Source: JBOFCS01 sp051646185 (GTDB taxonomy: Bacteria > Actinomycetota > Actinomycetes > Mycobacteriales > Mycobacteriaceae). From it: 14,688 nt of DNA. Location: assembly GCA_051646185.1 (NCBI GenBank), contig JBOFCS010000050.1, positions 1 through 14,688 of the forward strand, read 5' to 3'. The first letter of the stretch is position 1. Each line of letters begins with the position of its first letter. The notes beneath the pieces are model-generated. The model made no database searches and had not been told where the DNA came from. It saw nothing but the letters and a program-made list of their open reading frames with translations. The position numbers and the translations under genes were made by a program. Shown piece by piece: positions 7,598-14,672 of the stretch.

Positions 7598-8252
7598 GCG
7601 AGCTTTGCATATTCCAGACCGAGCGCATCGGGCAGATCTTAAGTCCTTCATTGGTCATGTTGTGCGTCTAGATCAAGCCGCGGTTATTCGGTTGCATCAA
7701 AGAGATGATGGCCTTCTATCGGTTTGGGCTGCAACAGGTTTCGATGCTCTAGCTACACGGTCGATAGAGGGGGTAATTTCGCCTAGTGATATGACAGTGG
7801 CTGCTGATCAGTTGTTTCAGTCGCTGGAACTGGCAGTTTTGGGTGAGCCCATTGATCCCGGATTTTCGATAGATTCAGCTTGGCGTGGCGCTCTCGCTCC
7901 GGAGCAAGGGTTCAGTCATATTGATGATGTACCAGCGCAAGTGCTGATCAATTTGGCGCAACGAGGAGTCTCAGTATCCAAAGAGCATTCGGCTGGAGTG
8001 GGGCCTCCGGTGTCACTATTAGACCAAGAAGTTATTGCGGTTGAAGGAAATGGTCTGAAGGTTACTATTCCGATGCGTTGTGTCTTTGCTCTTACGGCAA
8101 TGGGGTTCATCCCTGACTCCACTGATACCAGTGGTAAAGAATGGGTGAGGGTGCGGGCCAGTGACACTTGGCTTCGACTGGATGCTCGTTTTGGTTCAGT
8201 GTACCGTCGGCGGGGTCGACAGCTTGATATCTCCGTAACCTCAAGTAAGTAA
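7590..8252 (+). CDS. Conserved protein of unknown function downstream of the thioesterases
   Basis: A protein of about 220 residues that I cannot assign to a characterised family. It is soluble in appearance, mixed alpha/beta, without signal peptide or membrane segment and without cysteines beyond the single one in PMRCVFALTAMGF. N-terminal VFERALHIPDRAHRADLKSFIGHVVRLDQAAVIRL and C-terminal EWVRVRASDTWLRLDARFGSVYRRRGRQLDIS are its most distinctive parts. I chose the GTG at 7590, which overlaps the thioesterase stop by eight bases; another GTG at 7566 would add eight residues, and neither has a strong ribosome site. Its place at the end of the ettA-thioesterase operon matches an unassigned gene in M. 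tuberculosis (Rv2474c, from memory), so it may serve the same process as the thioesterases. Its stop lies two bases from the stop of the convergent aglA. Confidence 0.7.
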   Translation: MFERALHIPDRAHRADLKSFIGHVVRLDQAAVIRLHQRDDGLLSVWAATGFDALATRSIEGVISPSDMTVAADQLFQSLELAVLGEPIDPGFSIDSAWRGALAPEQGFSHIDDVPAQVLINLAQRGVSVSKEHSAGVGPPVSLLDQEVIAVEGNGLKVTIPMRCVFALTAMGFIPDSTDTSGKEWVRVRASDTWLRLDARFGSVYRRRGRQLDISVTSSK

Positions 8253-8254
8253 AG

Positions 8255-9919
8255 CTAAACCAACCAGGCCGCTGAGTTAGCAGCCAATTCACCATTAACT
8301 AAAGGAGAGCTGGTGAGAAGTACTGTGCCATTGGGTAGCGCGGTGGGATGAGCACCGGCATTAAGAACGCAGATGAGTCCGCCTTCATTGCGTCGAAAAG
8401 CTAAACAATCCACGGGTGCTCCATACCAGGATAGTGATGTACCACTGAATTCTTTTCTTTGGGAACGTAATTCGATTGCCTGACGGTAAAGCGATAAAGT
8501 GGAGTTGGAATCTTCAAGCTGGTTTTCAACAGTTAGTTCTGCCCATGCGCTGGGGATTGGCAGCCAGGTTTGATGGTGTGAACTAAATCCAAAGGGTGGG
8601 GTGTTTCCTTCCCACGGAATGGGGACACGGCATTTGTCCCGCCCACGTTCGGTATATCCAGATCGTTCCCACACGGGATCTTGCAGTGCCTCATCAGGTA
8701 ATTCAGCATTAGGTAAGCCAAGTTCTGCACCGTTATAAATAAACACCACACCGGGTAAAGCCAGTTCAACCAGTGCCATAGCTCTGGCTCGATCACGCCC
8801 GAGCTGTCCTCCGCCATAACGGGTTACCTCACGATCAACATCATGATTGGATAGTGTCCACGTGGGAGTTCCATCAACTAAAGCCACGGCATCAAGAGAG
8901 TTTTGGATTGCTGATTGAATGTGTTCTGCAGAAAAAGGGGTCTCAGCTAAACGGAAATTAAACCCAAGATGTAACTCGTCAGGACGAATATAATTGGCGA
9001 ACTTAACGTTGTCCTGAACCCAGATTTCCCCAACTGTCATCGCCTGTGGGTATTCATTGAGTACGGAGCGAATTTTTTTATGGATGAGATGAACTTCTTT
9101 ATTATTAAAGCGAGGGTCATCGTCACTATTGCGCAGTAGTTCGTTATGGGATAAATCCATATCAGGTAAGCCCTGGGGCTTGGCCATGCCATGGGCAACA
9201 TCAATACGAAAACCGTCAATGCCGCGATCAAGCCAAAATCTTAATGTGGTGGCAAGGTCGTTAAAGATTGTGGGATTACCCCAATTTAAGTCTGGTTGTT
9301 CTGATGCAAAAATATGTAAGTACCACTGTTCGGACTCACCTGCCGAGTTAGTGATGCGAGTCCAAGCGGGCCCACCAAAAATTGATGGCCAGTTATTGGG
9401 AGGTTCATTGCCTTCCGGGCCTTTCCCATCGGCAAAAATATAGCGGGCACGCTCGGGGCTGCCGGGTGCTGCGGTTACAGCAGCACGAAACCAGGGGTGT
9501 TCGATGCTTGTGTGATTGGGTACAAGGTCCATGGTCACTTTGATATTCCTGGAGTGGGCTTCGTTAATAAGCCGCTCCATCGCGTCGATGCCGCCAAAAA
9601 GTGGGTCAATATCACGTGGGTCGGAAACATCGTAACCGTGATCTGCCATAGGGGATCGAGTGACGGGGCAAAGCCACAGTGCATCTACCCCCAGAAGCTC
9701 AAGATAGCCAAGCTTAGCTATTACCCCGTCCAGATCGCCGATACCGTCACCATTTGAGTCATCGAAAGAACGGGGGTACACCTGATAAAATACCGCGCTA
9801 TTCCACCACTGCTGAGACATTGTTGACGTGGAGTTGGTTGTCGGAGATGTGCGGGCAGGGGCGTGTGATGGAACTGCCTCAGAGGCGGCTGGGGTGCTAG
9901 CGGTGTTGTTTGTGGCCAC
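8255..9919 (-). CDS. aglA: Alpha-glucosidase, glycoside hydrolase family 13
   Basis: A 554-residue GH13 enzyme, the oligo-1,6-/alpha-glucosidase type. The (beta/alpha)8 barrel begins with WWNSAVFYQVYPRSFDDSNGDGIGDL. Conserved region I is DLVPNH (131-136). Region II is GIDGFRIDVAH with nucleophile Asp240. Region III is TVGEIW with acid/base Glu298. Region IV is LSNHDVDR with His359 and Asp360. All three catalytic acids are present, so it should hydrolyse or transfer alpha-linked glucose from short maltooligosaccharides, isomaltose or trehalose-like sugars. No export signal is seen, so it is cytosolic. Residues 1-33 are a Ser/Thr/Ala/Pro-rich stretch that family members lack; the ATG at 9820 (MSQQWWNS) is an alternative start. 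Neither start has a good ribosome site. It lies 56 bases downstream of glbO on the same strand. Confidence 0.9.
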   Translation of the reverse strand: MATNNTASTPAASEAVPSHAPARTSPTTNSTSTMSQQWWNSAVFYQVYPRSFDDSNGDGIGDLDGVIAKLGYLELLGVDALWLCPVTRSPMADHGYDVSDPRDIDPLFGGIDAMERLINEAHSRNIKVTMDLVPNHTSIEHPWFRAAVTAAPGSPERARYIFADGKGPEGNEPPNNWPSIFGGPAWTRITNSAGESEQWYLHIFASEQPDLNWGNPTIFNDLATTLRFWLDRGIDGFRIDVAHGMAKPQGLPDMDLSHNELLRNSDDDPRFNNKEVHLIHKKIRSVLNEYPQAMTVGEIWVQDNVKFANYIRPDELHLGFNFRLAETPFSAEHIQSAIQNSLDAVALVDGTPTWTLSNHDVDREVTRYGGGQLGRDRARAMALVELALPGVVFIYNGAELGLPNAELPDEALQDPVWERSGYTERGRDKCRVPIPWEGNTPPFGFSSHHQTWLPIPSAWAELTVENQLEDSNSTLSLYRQAIELRSQRKEFSGTSLSWYGAPVDCLAFRRNEGGLICVLNAGAHPTALPNGTVLLTSSPLVNGELAANSAAWLV

Positions 9920-9975
9920 AGCTAGCTATTTTGCCCTAATCTCTTTAATTATGTTTGTTTGCCATCGTAGAAACG

Positions 9976-10371
9976 TTACAAGTTGGAGTTCATCATGGAA
10001 TTTGCGGCCATTTCCATGTAGTCGATCAGAGCTTGTCGGTGGGTACTGTCAAGAGTGGTTTCATCAATAGAAGCTATTGCTACATGCATGCAGCGCAGCC
10101 ACGCATCACGCTCGATTGGTCCAATAGCGTAGGCACTATGACGCATTCGTAAGCGTGGGTGTCCACGCTCATCGGAATATGTTCTTGGGCCACCCCAATA
10201 TTGTTCAAGGAACATTCGCATTCGTCGTTCGGCCGGACCAAGATCTTGCTCAGGGTATAGTGGGCGAACGATGTCATCTTTGGCGACTTCTTCGTAGAAC
10301 CGGGCAACAAGACGAAGAAAAGTAGGTGCCCCACCGACCGCATCGTAAAATGTTTGCTCAGTATCGGTCAC
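9976..10371 (-). CDS. glbO: Group II truncated haemoglobin GlbO
   Basis: A 131-residue truncated globin very close to M. tuberculosis GlbO. FLEQYWGGPRTYS and GHPRLRMRH are the same as I recall there. Haem-site residues are all present: proximal His78 (F8), Tyr26 (B10), Tyr39 (CD1) and Trp91 (G8). These form the hydrogen-bonding distal pocket that gives slow O2 release and permits peroxide or NO chemistry. GlbO in mycobacteria associates with the membrane and has been linked to oxygen delivery and to redox protection; the role here is by analogy. The GTG start overlaps the stop of the TetR gene by four bases (GTGA), so expression is coupled to that regulator. The next gene downstream is aglA, as in mycobacteria. 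Confidence 0.95.
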   Translation of the reverse strand: MTDTEQTFYDAVGGAPTFLRLVARFYEEVAKDDIVRPLYPEQDLGPAERRMRMFLEQYWGGPRTYSDERGHPRLRMRHSAYAIGPIERDAWLRCMHVAIASIDETTLDSTHRQALIDYMEMAANSMMNSNL

Positions 10372-11099
10372 GGTAAGTCTCCTTCACGAGGATGTGGTTC
10401 GGCATGTAACTGCTGTTGTCCTTGAACCCAGCTTAATATTTCTGCAGTACCTGAGTTGCTGCCAAGAAAGTCGGTTGCGGCATGGCCGATACAGATTGAC
10501 CGGAGTACTCGAGTGGCCATGTCAATTTTGTCACCCCAGGGTAGAAATGGTTTGGCAATCATGAGTGAGGCAATGCCGTGTGCTGCGGACCAGAGCTCAA
10601 GAGCAACTGGTAGCGGATCTCCCGGTAGGTAGTAACCAATGTCCATGAGCTCTTGAACGGTTGTGGAAAAGTATGCAAAGGCAGTGGATCCTAAGACTTT
10701 ATCCACGTCGGAACTGGTGTTGCAGATACTCATCGTAGCTAGTCGGTAAAGCTCAGGGCTTTGTAGAGCAAAGCGTACGTAAGTAAGGCCTTGAGTAGCA
10801 AAAGCGTCTAAAGGAGTTGTTGCATCCGCGCAAGCTGTGAGCATCTCAGTTTTTAATTGCTCAAAGTAGTGGGCCACCACGGCCTCCAGGAGGGAGTCTT
10901 TATCTTCGAAATGAAGATAGATCGATGGCGGGGTAACGCCAACCCGGTCAGCTACGGCACGAATTGACACAGCAGAAGAATCGCCACTTTCTATAAGTAA
11001 ATCTGTTGCTGCTGCGATCATTTCGTCTCTCAGTTGAGCTCCACTTCCGCGTGGCGAGCGGGAACGGCGCTTAGTGGTTGGTTGCTTATTGGTGGCCAT
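10368..11099 (-). CDS. TetR/AcrR family transcriptional regulator with WHG domain
   Basis: A 243-residue regulator. A basic N-terminal arm (KRRSRSPRGS) precedes the TetR DNA-binding domain (~22-68), with helix-turn-helix VSIRAVADRVGVTPPSIYLHFEDKDSLL at about 44-71. The C-terminal half is ligand-binding and ends with the WHG-type motif W170-SAA-H174-G175. It lies 52 bases downstream of the MMPL gene and overlaps glbO by four bases, so it most likely represses an operon that contains itself, the MMPL transporter and the globin. Candidate operators are the palindromes at 13405-13420 and 11134-11149; neither has been shown. The Gly/Pro-rich C-terminal tail is short and probably disordered. The inducer is unknown; for other MMPL-linked TetR proteins it is often a lipid or a drug. 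Confidence 0.9.
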   Translation of the reverse strand: MATNKQPTTKRRSRSPRGSGAQLRDEMIAAATDLLIESGDSSAVSIRAVADRVGVTPPSIYLHFEDKDSLLEAVVAHYFEQLKTEMLTACADATTPLDAFATQGLTYVRFALQSPELYRLATMSICNTSSDVDKVLGSTAFAYFSTTVQELMDIGYYLPGDPLPVALELWSAAHGIASLMIAKPFLPWGDKIDMATRVLRSICIGHAATDFLGSNSGTAEILSWVQGQQQLHAEPHPREGDLP

Positions 11100-11133
11100 A
11101 GCGTAGATAAATTTACTCTCTGCTCTGTGAATT

Positions 11134-11149
11134 ACCTACTTGCGTAGTT
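11134..11149. promoter_or_regulatory. Imperfect palindrome between the MMPL and TetR genes
   Basis: CTAC and GTAG arms around TTGC, extended to ACCTAC/GTAGTT with one mismatch, in the 52-base gap before the TetR start. Its position would suit autoregulation, but its sequence differs from the palindrome before the MMPL gene, so one protein may not bind both. Confidence 0.25.
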
Positions 11150-11151
11150 GG

Positions 11152-13383
11152 TTAATCGTGTAATCCAAAGCGGTTATGGAACCTCCTCAGCGGTGGTGGG
11201 GCCCACCAGTTTAGCCGACCAGCCACACGCATAAATGCTGGAACTAGGAACATTCGAATGAGAGTTGCATCCATCAGCACTGCTAAGGTCAGTCCAAGTC
11301 CAAACATTCGCATAAATGAGACCTGTGAAGCGATGATCCCGGCGAAGACAATGCTCATCAGTAGGGCAGCTGTGGTAACTACTCGGCCGGTTCGGGCTAG
11401 TCCGTAGGCGACGGCATGGTCGTTTGCCTCCCGGGTTTTATCAGATTTCTGCCATTCTTCGCCAATTCTTGATAGTAGGAATACCTCGTAGTCCATAGAT
11501 AAACCAAATGCGATACAAAACATTAGCACGGGCATATTAGCTATAAGTGTTCCAGTGGCCTCAGTTCCAAGGCCGCCAAGATTGCCCTCTTGGAATATCC
11601 AGACCATTGCCCCAAAAGTTGCTGAAAGTGCAAAAACATTAAGAATCAAAGCTTTTAACGGAAGTATTACACTTCCTGTTAACAAAAATAACAAAATAAA
11701 AGTAGTAATAACGATGAGGACAATGACAGCAGGCAAATGATCGATAATACTATTAACATTGTCTACATTTTGCTGAGCTAAGCCAGTGAATAGAGTTTCC
11801 ATCCCTGCCGGGCTAGGCACCTGATGCAGCGCATTAAGTTGATCCTTACCGGTTTCGGAAAAAGGGTCAACAGTTGAGGTGAGAGTAAGGAATTGGGAAT
11901 TTCCTTGTACTGCCGCAGGGTCTCCAGCTGATACAGCTAAGCCATTGATAAAAGTGGCCTCGGGTCCAATCACCGAAGTGATATTTCTAATTCGGGAGAG
12001 ATCTTGCAGATACTTACGCAGATCGGCAGGTGAAGCTTTTTGGGTATCGGGTAAAACTATTGTCACAGTGGCTGAAGCATTTTGAGCGTAATCATGTCGT
12101 AGTTCATCACCGAGTTGATGTGATGAAGCTGATTGTGGCAACACTCGGTCATCTGGATAGCCAAAATTGATATTCAGGAACGGTGCCCCAAGGATGAGAA
12201 GCAGGGTTATTACCGCAAGTCCTACCGCAATGGCATGACGGAGCACAAATTGGGTGGATCGATACCAGATTGATTCTTCCGGTTTGATGATGCGAGGCTC
12301 GGCTTTGCCGAATAACCTACGTAGAGGTTTACGCACATCCAGGGAATCAATTTTATTGTCCAGCAAGGAAATAATTGCCGGTGTAACTACTAAGGCGGCC
12401 AATGCTGCTAGTGCTACAACCCCCAATCCAGCATAAGCAAAGGACCTCAGGAAATACATGGGGAAAATGATCATGGCCACTAAGGAGAGAGCTACTGTGA
12501 TTGCCGAGAAGAGTACGGTTCTCCCCGCTGTGGCCATGGCCCGTTCAATAGCTTGTGGGCGGGCTAATCCGGAGTGCAGTTCTTCTCGGTAGCGGTTAAT
12601 GATCAAAAGGGTGTAGTCGATGGCTAATGCCAAACCCATGACGGTGGTCAGATTAAGGGCAAAAATTGAAACATCAGTGAAGGCGGTAAACCCACGCAGA
12701 ATTGCACTGGTTCCAATAATGGCAAAGATGCCAATAACAAGAGGAAGTGCTGCGGCAAAGAGTCCACCAAAGACCCAAATGAGCAGTAAGAAGCTGATCG
12801 GAATTGCGATAAGTTCAGTAGTGGTAAGGTCTTTGGTTGTTTGAGTATTAACTTGAGAATAGACTAGGGCTTGCCCGCCAGCTTGAATAGTGATGCCCCC
12901 GGTGGTGCCGGTAAACTTATCGGCAATCTTTTTGGCGTTTGCGGCAGCTTCCTTATCTCCTCCGCTAACTGCCACTACGATCAGACCCGCTGTTTTGTCT
13001 TTGCTCTGCAATGCCGATGCTGCCTGTGGGTTGGACCATAGGGACAACATGGGCTTTTGGACAAAATCGAATTGACTAAGCTCTGATTCAATAGCAAATG
13101 CCCGCGCTTGGGCGGCTTTGTTGAGTGCAATGTTGCCGTCAGCTTCGTTGCTGTTACTTTCGTCGGACAGTTTGAGTACTACCTGCAGTCCGCCGCGACT
13201 GAAAGTGTCATTAAGGATCTTTCCAGCGAGAGCAGATTCTGAGCTCGGATCTTGAAAGCCTCCCGCTGCTAGATGCGTACCAACTTGTGAGCCAAAAATG
13301 CCACAAAAAAGGAGAAAAGCGAGGGCGCAAGCTAGTACTCGCCTTGGGGCGGCGATCACACGGCGGGTCAGTCTTGTGAGCAT
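11152..13383 (-). CDS. MMPL family RND transporter
   Basis: A 743-residue inner-membrane RND transporter with a 12-helix plan. There is one helix at ~12-31, an external loop (~33-190), five helices at ~191-345, a cytosolic linker, a helix at ~385-402, a second external loop (~405-550) and five helices at ~551-722. The proton-relay Asp-Tyr pairs are in place: D256-Y257 in LALAIDYTLLIINRYREE and D631-Y632 in FGLSMDYEVFLLSRIGEEW. The family exports lipids or drugs using the proton gradient. The cytosolic tail is very short, unlike MmpL3, and the length resembles YdfJ-type MMPL proteins, so a link to mycolate export is not supported. The ATG at 13383 has GAGGA upstream. It is the first gene of the MMPL-TetR-glbO-aglA run and has a good promoter. 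The substrate is unknown. Confidence 0.92.
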   Translation of the reverse strand: MLTRLTRRVIAAPRRVLACALAFLLFCGIFGSQVGTHLAAGGFQDPSSESALAGKILNDTFSRGGLQVVLKLSDESNSNEADGNIALNKAAQARAFAIESELSQFDFVQKPMLSLWSNPQAASALQSKDKTAGLIVVAVSGGDKEAAANAKKIADKFTGTTGGITIQAGGQALVYSQVNTQTTKDLTTTELIAIPISFLLLIWVFGGLFAAALPLVIGIFAIIGTSAILRGFTAFTDVSIFALNLTTVMGLALAIDYTLLIINRYREELHSGLARPQAIERAMATAGRTVLFSAITVALSLVAMIIFPMYFLRSFAYAGLGVVALAALAALVVTPAIISLLDNKIDSLDVRKPLRRLFGKAEPRIIKPEESIWYRSTQFVLRHAIAVGLAVITLLLILGAPFLNINFGYPDDRVLPQSASSHQLGDELRHDYAQNASATVTIVLPDTQKASPADLRKYLQDLSRIRNITSVIGPEATFINGLAVSAGDPAAVQGNSQFLTLTSTVDPFSETGKDQLNALHQVPSPAGMETLFTGLAQQNVDNVNSIIDHLPAVIVLIVITTFILLFLLTGSVILPLKALILNVFALSATFGAMVWIFQEGNLGGLGTEATGTLIANMPVLMFCIAFGLSMDYEVFLLSRIGEEWQKSDKTREANDHAVAYGLARTGRVVTTAALLMSIVFAGIIASQVSFMRMFGLGLTLAVLMDATLIRMFLVPAFMRVAGRLNWWAPPPLRRFHNRFGLHD

Positions 13384-13404
13384 CGTTTCCTCATTTGCCG
13401 ACAG

Positions 13405-13420
13405 TAACGGAACGCCGTTA
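13405..13420. promoter_or_regulatory. Candidate TetR operator at the MMPL transcription start
   Basis: A palindrome with perfect six-base arms TAACGG and CCGTTA around AACG. Its right end shares one base with the predicted -10 and it covers the likely transcription start, 22 bases before the MMPL ATG. A repressor bound here would block initiation. The TetR protein encoded two genes away in this window is the natural candidate. Confidence 0.5.
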
Positions 13421-13440
13421 AGTTATCAGCATTAAGTTAT
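13418..13440. repeat. Two direct repeats of TTAAGTTAT
   Basis: Two identical nine-base copies (13418-13426 and 13432-13440), start to start 14 bases apart, lie in the -10 and spacer of the MMPL promoter. The first copy contains the -10. They may be a second regulator site or a chance AT-rich repeat. Confidence 0.4.
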
Positions 13441-13448
13441 TGGGTCAA
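13420..13448 (-). promoter_or_regulatory. Promoter of the MMPL operon
   Basis: On the minus strand, TTGACC (13448-13443) is followed by exactly 17 bases and then TAACTT (13425-13420), a good match to the SigA -35 and -10 pattern. Transcription would start near 13413 and give a leader of about 30 bases ending in GAGGA before the ATG. It is the best promoter I can see in the window. Confidence 0.6.
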
Positions 13449-13619
13449 GATCAATATAAAGCTCCTCTCAGCAATTCGATGGCAGTTTGATCGGTCAGAT
13501 CAGTCGAAAAAGAATAGCGTCACGCAGAGTTCACCAAGTCAAATCTTGTTGTTCAACCAAAATTGTCGTGCAGACTGAGGAAATTCATGTTCCACTGGAG
13601 TAACGCTGTGGGAGGTGAG

Positions 13620-14381
13620 ATGAGTCAAAAGGCTCAGAAATACCGACAACATATGCCTAAGACGATCCGCGAAAGACGGGAGTCTTGGGCGCTACCTTCG
13701 TGCTCACCTGGCATTAATGAGGTGGCCGCAACCAAAATTTTAGAGTCAGCCCATGGTCAGCAAGTCGCTACCCCGGCTGAAGGCAGTACCGACACCAGCA
13801 CCCCACTTGCACTTCACTCCTGGCTTCGTCGCCAAGTTTTGCTGCTTAACGTGACCTATGAACCACTTACTGCTTTACCGATGCGACGCGCTGTGGTGTT
13901 ATTGATTTGTGGTAAGGCTGAACTAGTTCACGGGGACTCCGAAGGAATGGAGATTCGGTCCGCGGAAAGCTCAGTACAGGCGCCTTCGGTCATCCGTCTA
14001 AGTCGCTATGTTCGGGTGCCCTACCGTGCCCGAGTTCCGATGACCCGTGCGGCCTTAATGCACCGTGATAATTTTTGTTGTGCTTACTGCGGTAAAAAAG
14101 CCGACACTATCGATCATGTAATTCCACGGAGCCGCGGCGGTACTCATGGCTGGGAAAATTGTGTTGCGTGCTGTCGCGCTTGTAACCACCGTAAGGCCGA
14201 TAAGTTGCTGTCCGAACTGGGCTGGACTCTTCGGGTGCCGTTGGTTTGCCCTCAAGGTGAACAGTGGCGATTGTTCACCTTGTCCAGAGAATTAGACCCA
14301 GTCTGGACAAGATATCTTGGTGACAGCGCGTATCAGACGCGCACTTATCCACCCTGCTTAACTACCGCGTTAAGCTGCTGA
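13620..14381 (+). CDS. HNH endonuclease domain protein
   Basis: A protein of 253 residues from the ATG at 13620, preceded by GGGAGGTGAG. An ATG at 13587 with TGAGGA upstream would add 11 residues and cannot be ruled out. Residues ~1-65 are hydrophilic and look disordered. A conserved block RRQVLLLNVTYEPLTALPMRRAVVLLICGKAELV (~70-103) follows. The HNH module comes next: CAYC (154-157), DHVIPRSRGG with Asp165 and His166, ENC with Asn180, and CRACNHRK with Cys185 and Cys188. The four cysteines should bind a structural zinc, and the His/Asn residues a catalytic metal. The family is widespread in actinobacteria (Rv2469c in M. tuberculosis, from memory) and has no partner methylase here, so it is not a typical restriction enzyme. 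Its substrate is unknown. It diverges from the MMPL operon and precedes a CtaJ-like gene by 15 bases. Confidence 0.85.
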   Translation: MSQKAQKYRQHMPKTIRERRESWALPSCSPGINEVAATKILESAHGQQVATPAEGSTDTSTPLALHSWLRRQVLLLNVTYEPLTALPMRRAVVLLICGKAELVHGDSEGMEIRSAESSVQAPSVIRLSRYVRVPYRARVPMTRAALMHRDNFCCAYCGKKADTIDHVIPRSRGGTHGWENCVACCRACNHRKADKLLSELGWTLRVPLVCPQGEQWRLFTLSRELDPVWTRYLGDSAYQTRTYPPCLTTALSC

Positions 14382-14396
14382 GCTACGGTCTGAACC

Positions 14397-14672
14397 GTGA
14401 GCATTCTTGAGACAGTGCTGATTTTTGTTGTTATCCCCGCTGCTGTGGTGGCAATTTTTGGGCTGCTGGCCATTGTCAGCAAGCATAATCGTGTTGCCGA
14501 GTATCGTCTGACGGAAAAATGGACTCATCAGCCTATCCTGTGGGCTGCAGTGGACGAAAGCCTTGGTTCAGGGCACGGTAGCGCAGCTCATGGAGACAAC
14601 AATCATGACAGCCATAGTGGTCATGTAGATAACTCAGAACTGGTAGGAGGTAGCGCGCATGGCAAGTGGTAA
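14397..14672 (+). CDS. ctaJ: CtaJ-like aa3-type cytochrome oxidase subunit
   Basis: A 91-residue membrane protein. One transmembrane helix (MSILETVLIFVVIPAAVVAIFGLLAIV, residues ~1-27) is followed by VAEYRLTEKWTHQPILWAAVDES, which resembles the YRPG...W.Y.P..W segment of the accessory subunit CtaJ found in mycobacterial aa3 oxidase. The last 35 residues are rich in Gly, Ser, Asn and His (seven His), unusual for a small subunit. The GTG at 14397 gives a helix at the very N-terminus as in homologues, although the ribosome site is weak. It probably associates with cytochrome c oxidase in the bc1-aa3 supercomplex. The symbol is by family resemblance, which I could not check by search. It overlaps the next gene by 14 bases. 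Confidence 0.65.
   Translation: MSILETVLIFVVIPAAVVAIFGLLAIVSKHNRVAEYRLTEKWTHQPILWAAVDESLGSGHGSAAHGDNNHDSHSGHVDNSELVGGSAHGKW

Noticed and set aside
13432..13460. Plus-strand promoter TTAAGT-17-TATAAA for the HNH gene
   Set aside because: The -35 match is weak, the leader would be about 150 bases long, and it sits within the better minus-strand promoter. It remains possible but unsupported.
13488..13502. Palindrome TGATC-GGTCA-GATCA
   Set aside because: Arms are only five bases, GATC is frequent by chance, and it overlaps no convincing promoter element.
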